DNA of 64,000 bases from Cotesia glomerata (lineage: Eukaryota > Arthropoda > Insecta > Hymenoptera > Braconidae): assembly GCF_020080835.1 (NCBI RefSeq), contig NC_058166.1, positions 9,912,380 to 9,976,379 of the forward strand, read 5' to 3'. This document shows, one piece after another, positions 33,347 through 45,873 of the stretch. The translations under genes and the position numbers were made by a program. Below the pieces are notes generated by a model. That model was not told the DNA's origin and did not search any database. It saw nothing but the letters and a program-made list of their open reading frames with translations. Within the stretch, counting starts at the first letter, position 1; each line of letters starts with the position of its first letter.

Positions 33347-36300
33347 ATGGTTCGTAAAAAGTTAGACAATCGTATTCGTACATTAATTGAAAATGGAGTT
33401 ATCGAGGGACATAGAACAATGTTTGTTGTAATTGGAGAAAAAGCACGAGACCAGGTAATTAATCCACCAAGAATTTTAATTAAATTTAATTATTAGTTAT
33501 TAGCTTATTAATTTTATTTTTTTCCCTCTACTATAGATTGTCGTGTTACATCACATGTTACTGAAATCTTCAGTAAAACCAAAACCTAATATCTTATGGT
33601 GCTACAAAAAAAATCTAGGATTCAGTAGTCACCGGCAGAAACGTATGAAGAAGATAGAAAAAAAAGTTAAATCAGGAAGAATTGATACAGATACTGATGA
33701 TCCGTTTGAATTATTTGTTTTGTCTTCAAAGATACGTTATTGTTATTACAATGAGACCCATACTATTTTGGGTCAGACTTATGGAATGTGTGTTCTTCAG
33801 GTAATTTATAAATAATTATATTTATATTTTTGTAATTTTTTACACTGAGAGAAAAAAACTACTATTAAGGAATTTTTCTCGACACAAGAAAATATATTCT
33901 TCATTATTATTAAAAATATATTTTCTTGTTTAATAAATTGGTCGAATTGACTAAAGTAATTTTTACTTAATTCAAGTAAAATTATTCGTGGTATATCTGT
34001 TATAATTAAGGCAAATACACTACTCACAAAAATTAAGGGAATAAAAAAAAAATGTTTTCAGGGGTACATTGAGGTTTAAAAATTCCTGCAATGCCTAGCT
34101 TCCCCGTCAATATTTATTAAGATACAGTCGATTAACCAAAATAAGAGAAAAAATCACTTTTTTCAACTTTCTTTAAAGCGGTATCGTACATCGATAAGAT
34201 TTTTTTTATGGGATTTTATTGGAAATTTTTTCTAGTTTCCAAAACTGTCCTTTTTTTTGCTGTGCGATTATTGGTTGCAGAGATATTGATGGTTAAAGAC
34301 ATAAACGTCCTTTTTCGTCTAATCTCGGATATCTCCGCAACAAATGGTCGTATCAAGCTAAATAAAAAATGAAATTGAAGCTGAATAAATAGGATATCTG
34401 TTTCATAAGGTCGCTTTGTCTGAAAAAATTTTTCCGAGCCCGTAGAGCGAAAAAAAAAATCAAAAATTTGTAAAATTTTTTTTTTCGCTCTATTTCTTCG
34501 GATCATGTTAAAATCGTAATTCCTAAAAAATTTTGATCTCAAGATTTGAAAACTAGAGTCTTGGAGCTTTAAAATGCATTTTTTGTTTTTGCGATACGAC
34601 CATTTTCCGCTGAAATACAGCCCATCAAAAATCTAAAAAAAAATTTACATTTTTTTTATTCCCTTAATTTTTGTGAGTAGTGTATTTTAAAATGAAAGCA
34701 GATATTAAAATTCTTTTGTCAAAAAATTGATGAATTTAAATGGTTTATTTCAATAAATTTTTGAGTGAAGAAATCCTTTTTTAGACAATAATTTTTCTGT
34801 CTCAGTTCATTTATTTAATATGTTAAATATCCCGAGTTTTAAAAAATGAACTTACACGTTATATAAAACAATCGATTTAAGTTCGTGTAAGTTCACTTTC
34901 GATTCGGGATAGTATTAGATTAGTCAAAAATTTTTATAAATAATGTAAAATAACTGAAATTTTTCCAGGATTTTGAGGCCCTGACTCCAAATTTACTAGC
35001 TCGTACGATTGAAACTGTTGAAGGAGGCGGTTTAGTAATACTGTTACTACAATCAGTAAACTCTCTTAAGCAATTGTACACCATGACGATGGATGTCCAT
35101 CGGCGATACCGGACTGAAGCTCACCAGGACATAGTATGTCGGTTTAACGAGCGTTTCCTTTTATCACTCGCCTCCTGCAATCGCTGCCTAGTAGTCGACG
35201 ACCAACTCCGCGTGCTACCTATATCATCAGAGAATTTGCAAATTGAGCCTGCTCCAAAGATTTCATCTGAAGAGGAGTCTGGTGAGCTAAGTCTTCTGAA
35301 AGACAGTTTTCGGGACACTCAGCCGGTCTCGTCGCTCATAAACTGCTGCAAAACTGCTGATCAGGCCAAAGCTCTGCTCCGATTCATCGAAACTATTTCT
35401 GAGAAAACTTTGAGATCTACTGTGTCGCTAACTGCCGCTCGAGGGCGTGGTAAATCTGCGACACTGGGGCTTGCCATTGCTGGTGCAATTGCTTTTGGAT
35501 ACTCAAACATTTATGTCACTAGTCCTAGTCCTGAAAATTTGAAAACTGTCTTTGAATTTATTTGCAAAGGTAAGTTTTTTAAAATTTTAATTATTGATTG
35601 ACAAAATTTAAAAATTATGACCAACATCAAATTTTAAAACAATTGTAATAAAAAATGTTTTTCATCAGGTTTCGATGCCTTAGCGTATTCAAAAATTGCC
35701 GACTACGATTTGATAGAATCAACAAACCCAGAGTTCCGTCGAGCAATTGTTCGAATCAACGTAACCCGTGATCATCGTCAGACAATTCAGTACATTCACC
35801 CCACCGATTCAAACAAACTGAGCCAAGCCGAGCTTTTAGTAATCGATGAAGCGGCGGCGATTCCACTACCATACGTTAAATCACTCCTAGGACCTTACCT
35901 GGTATTTTTATCCTCCACCATCAACGGCTACGAAGGCACAGGACGTTCTCTGTCTCTAAAACTATTGCAGCAGCTCCGAAATCAGTCAACTGTTGCCCTC
36001 AAAAACGACAAGTCCAAAAAAGCCAAGTTTGAGAAAAGTTTAGGCCGCCAGTTGCATGAAATAACCCTCGAAGAATCTATCCGGTACAAGCCAGGGGATC
36101 AGGTCGAAGAATGGCTCACAAAACTACTCTGTCTTGATGTGGTCACGCCGATTTTATCAGGATTTCCTGACGAGAAAGATTGCCAGCTGTACTACGTTAA
36201 CCGCGATGCCTTGTTTTCATACCACAAAGCTTCCGAGATGTTCCTTCAGCGTTTAGTATCGCTGTACGTCGCTTCTCACTACAAAAACTCACCTAACGAT

Positions 36301-37773
36301 TTACTGATGATGTCAGATGCACCTGCGCATCATCTGTTCTGCTTATTACGTTCTTTTGATGCTTCTAGTACTTCTCTCCCAGAGATTTTGGTCGTTATTC
36401 AAGTGTGTCTTGAAGGAGAGATCAGAAAGTCCACAGTGACAAATAGTTTAGGCCGTGGCCAAAAAGCTGCCGGTGATTTAATTCCCTGGACTTTGGCGCA
36501 AAATTTTCAGGATGAAAATTTCCCGAGTTTATCGGGCGCGCGCATCGTTCGCATCGCCGTGCACCCAGATTGCTACGGTAAGAAGTACGGTACTCGAGCC
36601 TTTAAACTTCTCAAGCAGTATTATGAGGGTAAGATACCGAATATTGATGAGAGTGAAATTGAAGAAACAAAAACAGAAATAGAGAGCGTTCCTGAAGAAC
36701 AGGTAGATCTGCTTGAAGAAACAATCGAACCAAAGAAAAAGCTGCCTCCATTGTTGGTAAAATTAAGCAAACGCCGTCCAGAACATTTAGACTACCTTGG
36801 AGTTTCTTATGGATTGACGGAACAGCTGCTGAGGTTCTGGAAAAGATCTGAGTTTGTTCCTGTCTACTTAAGTCGCGTCTGTAATGACATAACTGGTGAG
36901 CACTCGTGTATAATGATCTCTCCAGTAAAGCATAACGATGATGAAAAGTTCGAGTGGCTTGAAAATTACTGGAATCAATTCCGCAGGGTGTTTATAGCCG
37001 AACTGGCAGGAGTTTTTAGGAAGTACTCACCAAGCATGGGTCTCGAGCTATTGACAAGCAACGTTTTTAAGCCTCAAAAGGTGACTATGAGTAAAGAAGA
37101 TCTGGATAGGTACTTTAACCCACTTGAAATGAAGTTTTTGGAACAGTACACTAAAAATATGATGGACTTCAATGCAGTGGTGCCCTACTTGCGTAAGTTA
37201 GCAGAGCTTTCCTTCCTTGGTCTTATGGCTGAAACAGAATTCAAGGCTTTGCCTGCTGCGATTATGTTAGGGTTAGGATTACAGCACAAAAGTGTCGACC
37301 TTATTGCGTCGGAACTTATAGTAAAGGACAAAAACATCAAAGACAAAAAAGACAAAGCCTTAGAACCGTCGCAAGTGTTGGGAATTCTCACCAAGTATAT
37401 TCGGGGAGCGACGAAATATTTGGACGAGATTAGCAAGGGCCATGTAGCGAAGACTTTAATGGGCGATGAAACGATGCATGATAATGTCAAAGTCGATTCA
37501 GAGGGTAGTAAGTCTTTACAGAAAGAACTGGAAATGGAGGCGAAGGAATTGCAGGCTAAGCAGAAAACCGAGCTCGAGAGACTCAAGAGGGAAGATTTAA
37601 GACGGTATGAAATTAAAGGTACTGATGAGGAGTGGAATAATAGTTTGAAGGGTAAGGGTAATAAATCCTTGATTTCTGTTAAGAGTGGAGAGAAGAGGAT
37701 AAGTGACGAGCCGATCGAGTTTAAGGAACCTGGTGAGCAAAAGAAGAAAAAGAAGAAACGCTTTTCAAAGTAA
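33347..37773 (+). CDS. NAT10: RNA cytidine acetyltransferase NAT10
   Basis: Four exons (33347-33454, 33537-33800, 34969-35569, 35669-37773) join in frame to 1025 residues, the same length I recall for human NAT10. The protein starts MVRKKLDNRIRTLIENGV. It has the Walker A loop ARGRGKSATLG near residue 280, the helicase-like segment LLVIDEAAAIPLPYV, the GNAT acetyl-CoA loop region RIVRIAVHPDCYGKKYGTRA near residue 610, and a basic Lys-rich tail ending KKKKKKRFSK. NAT10 (yeast Kre33) uses ATP and acetyl-CoA to make N4-acetylcytidine in 18S rRNA and tRNA and is nucleolar. Intron 2 is 1.2 kb and contains a TA-flanked MITE. The Drosophila orthologue is annotated l(1)G0020. Confidence 0.96.
34018..34682. 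mobile_element. 665-bp TA-flanked MITE in NAT10 intron 2
   Basis: The termini CACTACTCACAAAAATTAAG and CTTAATTTTTGTGAGTAGTG are perfect inverted repeats, each flanked by TA. The interior has no transposase frame. The terminal inverted repeat of about 30 bp and the TA duplication point to a Tc1/mariner-type non-autonomous element. Confidence 0.85.
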
Positions 37774-38404
37774 TGTTAATGCTACTTTTGTATAAAAATA
37801 TTTTTTTTTATTAAAAAGACTTATTAATAAATAAAAAATTTAATAATTCAAACAAATTTAATTTTTTCCTGTATTTTGACATTTAAAGCTAAAATTAGAG
37901 TTTCTCAATGCAAATCTACTCTTTTTATGTTCTGCATAAGTTATATGGGGTGATAAATGTCTAAAGGGACTATGAAAAAAATTTTTTTTCCATTTAACAG
38001 ACGAGACCATCTTTTTCTCGCTTTGCTCTCACAGAGTTCAGCGGAACTATCTCTGTCGCACTGCCAACAGCAGAGCAATTGTAGTTTCGATTGGTTTCAC
38101 AAAACGAATGAAATTTTTGAAAAAAACGCTTTGTGGTGAAATAGTTTATTAAATTATCTATTATCTCTAAAAACGTTTTTTCAAAATTTCCATTCGTTTC
38201 GCTAAGCCGATTGAAACTGCAATCACTGGTCTCGGCTGTTAACTCAAAATCTTTTTAAGCCATTGTACATGCGTCGAATGCTAGTGTTCTCAACTGAACA
38301 GCTGCGGCATTTTTATTCTAATGTCAACGATATTTTATTTAAAAAACAAGCGGCCATATTTTGATAAGCAACCTGGTAGACATATATTCTCTTAATCATA
38401 AGTA
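37774..38404. other. NAT10 3' flank with a hairpin
   Basis: Contains the NAT10 3' UTR (AATAAATAAA near 37827) and a stem-loop described separately at 38066-38236. Nothing coding was seen. Confidence 0.4.
38066..38236. repeat. Imperfect stem-loop, about 60-bp arms
   Basis: The left arm (38066-38127, with AGTTTCGATTGG and AAACGAATGAAA) and right arm (38172-38236, with CATTCGTTTCG and CCGATTGAAACT) are inverted repeats with a few mismatches, separated by about 45 bp. It may be a MITE or a folded RNA. Confidence 0.6.
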
Positions 38405-40127
38405 GGGTAAATACCCCAATAAATGGACGGTTAAGCCAACTCTCGTGTTCTATTAAAAAAACAATATAGTAATATACAGATAAGTTGTGATAAAGTAAAT
38501 TATATTTATGTAAAAATATATAATTAACCAGGAAAAAATAAGTGAAACTTCGTAAAACGTTGTAGTAATTAATAAAAAATAAAAATGTAAGAAAAAGTCC
38601 AAAACCCCAGTAGATGGACAGTCAATACCAATAGATGGACACTACTTACAAGCGATATTTTCAATTCATTATTTATATCAGAAATAATTTATTAATCAGA
38701 ATTAATTTATTAATTTTTTCCACTAAAAATTAAAGCTTGATAAAATTAAAGAGAAAAGATGATAAATCGGATAGTAATTTTCAAAATACATCATAAAGTA
38801 ATTTTATTATTTTTGAATACGTGATGCTTTCTTATGCAAAGTAACATATGAAATATATTAATATAAAGAATACTAATAATTAATAAATAATCAATATAAA
38901 TTTATAAAACACAATGTTAAAAATATTTTATGTTTTCTTCTTTCTTTTAATGAGTCTGTTCTTTTTTGCTTCTAAATTTCCTTCGTTCAATTTTCTCTTT
39001 TATTCAGAGTTTTCTTTTTTCTCTTCAATTTCTTCAATAATCATAATAATACTTTCATTTTCAGTACATGTCTGTTTATTATAGTCTTTACTCTTACTTT
39101 CACATTGATCCACCAAGAAAATTAAAAAAAAAATTGGTTGTCTGTAAAGTCGGTTTACGGACTATAGTTTTACGTGATAACGTCATAAAGAAACATTGAT
39201 GAAAAATTGCATACTTTTATAAATTGAATTTTGTATTTAAAAATTAAAAAATTTTGAATTTTTTAAAATTATTTTAACAAAAAAAAGGACTTATTGATAC
39301 ATTGTTAATCAAAAATGGATACAATAATTTGATAATTGATATGATTATTATTATTTATAATTAATATTAATTTATTATTTTTTATTATTAATTATTTTAT
39401 TAATTTATCGTTTATAATTATTATTAATTTATTTGTTTATTATTGATATTATTTATTAACAATTATTAATATTATCAACAATAATCATCTGATATAATTT
39501 GTTTAAATACAATCACGAACAATTAGTTATAAAACAATATTCTGACTGCTAGCTCTGACGTTACACGAATAGAGAGATATATGTGTCTCGCTTGCACGCA
39601 CAGGCTCAGGCGGAAGGCGACATTTTTTCGTGAGCGCTGTCGGTGTTCATCAATTTATAAGACGTTATCACGTCAAAAAATAAGAAAACTCATCATATAA
39701 ACTCAATGTCCATCTATTGGATAGATATCAGAAGTGTCACCAATAGATAGACACTAAATTTTATTATTTTTTTTCGATTTTATCATTAAAATATTATATT
39801 TCTAACTTTGTTAGTGAAATATAAGCGTAATCAAATGTAAAAATCTTACTTTTTTTTTATTATTTTTAATAATAACAACAAATAACTCCACCAGCTATCT
39901 GTCACATGCTTACTAGTGATGGCGCTATCGGAGCAAAACCTCGAGATGTCCAATTTAAATAATTTTTTTAAACTATTATTTTTAATAAAAAGTTAAAAAA
40001 AAATTACTTTTCGCTCTCAGAACTATATGTAGTTATAAAAAAAAATAATGACTCAAGATTTTTGTTCTTAAAACTAATGTAATTGCTCCTGGAAACAATA
40101 TTTGTCCATCTATTGGGATATTTACCC
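38405..40127. mobile_element. 1.7-kb TA-flanked relative of the CCCCAATA MITE family
   Basis: The termini GGGTAAATACCCCAATAAAT and ATCTATTGGGATATTTACCC are inverted repeats flanked by TA. Copies of the inner word CCAATAGATGGACA recur inside each end (38610-38645 and, inverted, 39707-39755). The outer 20 bp resemble the 142-bp MITE terminus (GGTAAAAGCCCCAATAGATG). No transposase frame was found, so the element is non-autonomous or very decayed. Confidence 0.75.
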
Positions 40128-40456
40128 TATACATAAAAATTTGGTTTTTAGCACAAACTCGATGAGCGCACTAATTCTGCAGCCAGATCTCGTACTATAA
40201 AACGTCAAGATCAATATAAAAAAAATTTTGGAATTACTAAAGCCAAAAAAGCGTACTTCAAGATATACGCCGTTTTGACTTCAAGAAATAGGCTATAGTT
40301 TTCTCATTCTAAGAAGAAGACATCTGATACAAATATAGAGTGTGGTTTTGGGGTGGCTTCGTTTGAGAAACTTAGCAAAAGAAGTAAAATAAAAATATAT
40401 ATATATTTTTTTTTTATTAAAAAAAAACTTATTAATAAATATAGTAATATACACCT
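40128..40456. other. NUFIP1 3' flank
   Basis: Short AT-rich spacer with the presumed 3' UTR of the minus-strand NUFIP1 gene. Positions 40190-40340 are less AT-rich but contain no supported frame. Confidence 0.35.
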
Positions 40457-41760
40457 TCAAGATTCTTTTTTTTCGAAAAAGTTATTATCCACAATATATT
40501 TTAAACATTGGCAAATGTAGTTTCGTTCATGAGCTATAGACTTTGACAATAGCTGCTCTAATAAAGCATGTCTTTGATATAAATTTTTTCGTTTGTCTGA
40601 TTGACTAGTAATATTGTTATTATTATTATGACTAGTATTTTTGTTTTTGCTATTTTTATTATTGTTGCTGTTGTTGTGTTTTAGATCATTTTTATTAGAT
40701 CTTTTACTAGTTTTATCTAATTGTGGCGAAGTTTTAACATCCTGAAATTGGTTATCTGTTGTATTTGAAGATATTGGCTTTTGATTCACATCAATTTCTT
40801 CTATTTTCGCTTTTTTAATTGGAATTTCTTCAGGTGGTTCTATAAAATAAAATAAACTTAGGATTTAAAAAGTTCTAAATAAGAGTTACTTAAAATATTT
40901 ACCATCTTCTGAGCTACCGTAATCAGCAACCAAACTACTGATTGATTTAATAACTGGTTCCAGTGGTGCGTTCGTCGTTGGAACTTCATCTTCATCATCA
41001 GTGAAATGATTCTCCAATAGTGACTCTTCTTTTGCTACATCACCGTCTGATTCGTCTTCACTGATCATCATTTCTAAAAAATTATTTTCATGTTGAGTAT
41101 TACATACTAAAAAAGTAAAGTAAACTTAATGAGGAATAAGATAAAAAAAAATTTGAGACTACATACTGATGCCTTTGAACGGTTTGACTCCTTGACAAGT
41201 TTCTTCGACCTCAACCTCTTCAGATTTAGCATCTGGTCTTTTTCTCAATTTTTTCTTCCTTCTCTTGTTCTTGTTATCATTCCGGATATTTGTTTTCGGC
41301 TTTGTATCTTTAATTATTTCTCCCCGAGATATTTTTTCAACTTGCTCGGCTTTTCTCGCGTCAACATTATTCTTCGTTGGATATTTCCTGCAATCAAATA
41401 TAAAAATGATTTATCTTCGAACAATCAAGAAATTAATTAAATTATTGAATAAAACCATTACCGTTTACGTTCGTTGATCCATTTTTCAATATCTTCAGGT
41501 GTGCTCAAATTTTTTAATTTACTAAAATATCCAGTGCGGTGTTGCATAGCGATATGTTTGTCGACTAATTTCGGATGTGCCGAAAACTCACATCCGTCGA
41601 TCCCACAAACTTTGTGAGTGCTATTGTGATCTTCGAGGAGTTTCTCAGTTACAAACTCACGATCACATATTTCACAGTAAAAAATAATTTCTTCATCCTC
41701 ACTCAGATTATTTTCATCACGCAGATCGTGATAATTTTCATCATCTTGGTACAAGGCTGC
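40457..41760 (-). CDS. NUFIP1: Nuclear FMRP-interacting protein 1 (NUFIP1), exons 2 onward
   Basis: Four exons (41462-41760, 41167-41387, 40903-41073, 40457-40839) join in frame to 357 residues. The first has a C2H2-type finger pair (FYCEICDREFVTEKLLEDHN, then CGIDGCEFSAHPKLVDKH), followed by the family hallmark LSTPEDIEKWINERKRKYPT. Then come a Lys/Arg-rich stretch, an acidic region and a C-terminal helix LLEQLLSKSIAHERNYICQC typical of NUFIP1. NUFIP1 is an RNA-binding nuclear protein and an assembly factor for box C/D snoRNPs. The first exon listed opens with no Met: an in-frame stop coincides with the acceptor (TTTTTAG). The start codon must therefore come from an upstream exon, most likely the Pro-rich exon 44131-44571, which ends in the matching phase. 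The joined product would be about 504 residues, near the mammalian length. Confidence 0.88.
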
Positions 41761-43102
41761 CTAAAAATTTTCGCTTAAAATATGTTTATAATATTAATTT
41801 TAATATAAATTATTATAAAAAATTAATTCATCTGATTTTTTTTTTAATAACAAAACCTTTCGGATATTCGTGATTTTTTGTCAAAATTTAATTCAAAATT
41901 TGGACTCTTCTTAAGTTTTTTATGCTCAGGAAACTAGAGAATTCTTCATTAGTATTAAAATTTAAGTTATCAGTATATTCCAGTAAATAATAATTTCAAA
42001 TAAAAAAAAAAAAAATACAAACAATTTTTTTTGCTAATGTAAATTGGTAATTAAAAATTTTTGTACACGAAATTCTTCATTTAGAATTTGTAGAAATATT
42101 TATTTTTGACATTATATTATTTAAATACAAATATCTTTGTTTTGTGTTTATTAATATTTTTTCAACTAAATTAATAAGTGAATAAAAATGCTGTCAAATT
42201 ATTTTAAATATCCATAAAAATGAGTAATTATTTGCACAAAATCGTACCAATTGGCACATAGTAATAAGTATATTTGAATGATAATAATAGTAATAACTTA
42301 CAAGTGACAGGAAAATTCAATTAATTTTTAATAAACAAATTTCAAATTACAATTTTCAGTTTTGAGTAATTGAACGCTGAAACTACGTATTTTATTCTAC
42401 AATTATTTTTAATCAAAAAGAACTCTACTCATTTTTTAAATGAGACTATTATTAACCATTAATGTTAACATTAATTGATAATTTCGTAAACTATTAATTA
42501 ATTAATTTTATTTTGCATAAACATTACCAGCCTCGTTCAAATATCTAATTCATCTCTAAACCACGACATTTAAAAAAGAAATAACTAGAGCTCCTTGTGA
42601 TTAAAAATAAAATTGTTAAACTTGATATAATTGAATAAATTCATTAATCAATGCAATTGTCACAATAAGGAATGTAATGACAATAACTATGACTCTAGCA
42701 TTCAATACAGAATTTCAAACACAAACAAAGCCAAACAATTAAACAAATCGACAATAATTTTCAAATTACAAAAACTATTTTAATGTATGAAAAAATTAAT
42801 TTAATTAAATAAAAAACATCAAACAACTTGTACTTTAACTTGATGCTTGTTTTGTTATAACTTATTACTTTATCTTAATCAAACGTGCTAATGATTATTA
42901 AAATATTAACATAACTTGTTTATAATTTGAAAAATACGTTTGATTTTAGTAAATATTAATTAGTCGTATATTAATAACAATAACGATAATTATTATTATT
43001 AATTTTACTTATGAATTATTTTTTATCTTTTAAATAGACTTTTGTAAATAATTTATATTTATAAATTTGTAAATTGTTAATACGGAGGAGTAGCCCGAAG
43101 CT
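41761..43102. other. Probable NUFIP1 long intron
   Basis: AT-rich sequence of about 1.3 kb with no supported frame, hairpin or repeat family. If the Pro-rich exon is the NUFIP1 first exon, this is part of a 2.4-kb intron that also spans exons B and C of the neighbouring transcript. Confidence 0.5.
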
Positions 43103-44571
43103 TTAAGACTGAGCCTGTTCGCTGGAAGGCCGCGACTCCTCCGTTACTTCCATTTTCGTAACCGGTTCAGCTTGAATTTCTGTTTTCTCTGTTTCCTGAA
43201 CACTCTCGGACTCAACTGTATTCTTATCACTTGCTTTTTGACCACCCTGTAAGGAAAGTTGTTCATAAACTAACGTTTTTCTTATTAATTTTATTTAATT
43301 GTTTATTTTTTTAATAAAAATAAGAATGATTATTATTTATTTTTTATCAATAAATATAAAATCAATAACTTGTCAGTGACTTGGTCTTGACGTGATCCAC
43401 ACATATCTTTAAAAATAAAAATCAACATTTATGAATACTATCCAAGTGAAAAATAAAATTTAAAATACCAATTCCATCGAACATACCACCAGGATTGTCA
43501 TAAAAATATAGTATAGTAATCAATCAATTTATCACTCGTTTTATCAGTTACTAATTAATTGATTAATTAATAAGTGTGATAAATAATATCTAGAGAATTA
43601 ACATACCTGGTCAGGATTCTTAGCTAAATACTCATTCTTAGCGTCTTTTATCATACGTGTTACTTTATTCCTGAGATCTTTGAATTCTTCCCACTCTTTA
43701 GCGTCTTTATTTTTTTTGGCTTTTGCGTAAAGTTTGTTTTTACGCTGGACTTCACCTCGTATTTCATCCGTCATCCAAGGTTTTTTTAATTCCATTTCCT
43801 TTTAACATAAATGTATTTTGATTCATTTTAAAAATTGTTTTTATCAGTTTTTACTCAAATAATTTTTCTTTAATCAACTTTGAATTTTTTTTAAATAAAA
43901 TAATAAAATCATCAAATTATTTGTTAAAAAATAAAATTTAAAAAATTTCCATACTAAAAAAAAAAAATAATTTTAATAATTCTGCTGCAATAATAAATAT
44001 TTTTCTAACCTAAAAGTGATGGAAAGTTCTAGAAAAAAAAGCCTATCATGAAATTCCATTTTAACTTTAGGTAAAAAAAAAAACTATCGGATAAATTTTA
44101 AACTATAATTATGAGTAACTAAAAAACTACCTCTAATTTGTTGCCTTTTTTGGGATTATTCATAGATTTAGCTTTAATAACTCCATTTCCAGGCGGGAAC
44201 CTCGGTCTCATGTGTGGTAGACCCTGTGGGGGTAAAATTCCTCTGGGTCCAGGTCTCATTGGCGGTCCGCGTGGGCCCATACCTCGGGGACCCATCATCA
44301 TAAGTGGTGGTGGTCCTCGAGTTCTAGGTGCGAAAAGAGGCATTGGTGGAGGGCCTCCAGGTCCTGGACGCATCATCGAGCCAGGTCTGGGTGGTGGTGG
44401 AGGCATCCGCTGGCGCATCGGTCCAAAAGCTGGCCCCATAGGCGGAGGAGGTGGAGGCATCCTCGGAGGCATTCCAGGCATTGGAAGTCGCCCGAAGCGC
44501 GGTGGTGGAGGTCTCATACCTACTGGAGGCATCCGTGGCGGCATCAAAGGTCCTCTATTTAATGGGCTCAT
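43103..44571 (-). CDS. Pro/Met/Gly-rich protein with a LINE-linker-like exon
   Basis: Three phase-0 exons (A 44131-44571, B 43607-43798, C 43103-43246) join to 258 residues. Exon A is a low-complexity Pro/Met/Arg/Gly sequence beginning MSPLNRGPLMPPRMPPV and rich in PPPP and GPRGP runs. Exon B reads KKPWMTDEIRGEVQRKNKLY and continues Lys-rich to KNEYLAKNPDQ. Exon C is acidic (ESESVQETEKTEIQAEP) and ends AEQAQS-type before TAA. All splice sites are clean GT/AG. I do not recognise the protein. Exon B resembles the linker between endonuclease and reverse transcriptase of non-LTR elements. Exon A is probably also the 5' exon of NUFIP1, in which case this would be an alternative short product of the same gene. 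Confidence 0.65.
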
Positions 44572-45873
44572 GTTCCTGTGTTTAAATTTCGGTATATTAT
44601 TATTTATTCGCAGACTAGCCGGCAGTTATTTTAGAGTTTCGAGGTTACAAGCTGAAAATTTCAGTTTTTAACGAAATAAAAAAAAATTTAGAAAAGTTTT
44701 TATTAGTTTATTTTTATAGTTACCTGGTTATAATTTTTTTTATTAATATATAATCACTGAGTATTTGTCTTTAACAAATATATTTTCACTTTTACTAAGT
44801 AACTATGAGTTGGTTATAAACGGCGTTATCAAAATGGCGACTATTTATTTTCGGAGAGGCTATTGGCGCTATCTGGCTCTGTCTAAAGTCACGGAAAACC
44901 AATGGGAGAAAAAATAAAAGAAATCTTAAAATTTATAACGTCATCCGTGACTTTAAGAAATAAATTCACAAGACGGAGTTTTATCAACATATTTAAACAC
45001 GAATGTGTACAGAAATTCAAGTTTTTAATTTATAAAAGCTATAAATATTTTTAAAAATTTTATTTTTGTAACTGTCCAAAATAAATTTTAGAATTAAATA
45101 AAATAAACATACAAATAAATATGTCCATTAAGTTTTTCGCTTAGCTTAGCTTGATTAGAAAAGAATAAATATTTCAAAAGTTTTATATTACCTGTTTTTT
45201 TTTTAATTTTTCCAAAAAGTAATTAAAAAAATAATAAAATTTCACGATACTGAAATTGACATATTTTTATTTTATCGAAGTTGAATTACAATCAAATAAA
45301 ATTAAGTAAAAAAATTCTGATATTGAAATTGAGAGACACGTGATCATTTTCAGGATTTTTTTATAAGCGCGGGTTCTCAAAAATATTTTTTTATAATGAA
45401 ATGAATTGCTTTAACCCTTCAGTACCCACGTTCTTTTTAGTGTCTCACTTGCACTGTAGCGACATCCTATAAGTTGAATGTTGTTGCGTGAGAAAAATTC
45501 TCATAGCGATTGTACTGAAGGGTTAATAGTCTCAAAAATTTTTAGATATCTTTTGATTTCAGCATCATTAAAATTTCTGAAGATACATTTAATATTATTT
45601 TCAACGTAATTAATATTACATATATTACTTCAAGTAGGGATAATTAATTGAAATTGTTTAACATCAGAAAACACTGCTGCGAGTTTCTAAAAATAACTGA
45701 CCCTTTTTAGCTCGTTCATTACCTTTATTTAAATTCATAACAAAAACACCACAAATCCCTTATATTAGTCACGAAAGCTCGTACGAAACAACAGATAATT
45801 AAAATTATTCTTACATCTATAATTTAAATGAATTACTTGAATTAAGTTAAATAGATAAAATTTATTATTAAGT
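44572..45873. promoter_or_regulatory. Upstream region of the Pro-rich/NUFIP1 exon
   Basis: Contains the 5' UTR and probable promoter of the minus-strand Pro-rich exon, with higher GC near 44820-44900 (AAAATGGCGAC, a YY1-like word). The remainder to 45873 is AT-rich without supported features. Confidence 0.4.

Noticed and set aside
34216..34542. 108-codon minus-strand frame in NAT10 intron 2
   Set aside because: It lies within the TA-flanked MITE and shows no transposase motif.
44138..44671. Gly-rich plus-strand frame of 177 codons
   Set aside because: It is the antisense of the Pro-rich exon; the minus-strand frame has a good Met, a clean donor and in-frame partners.
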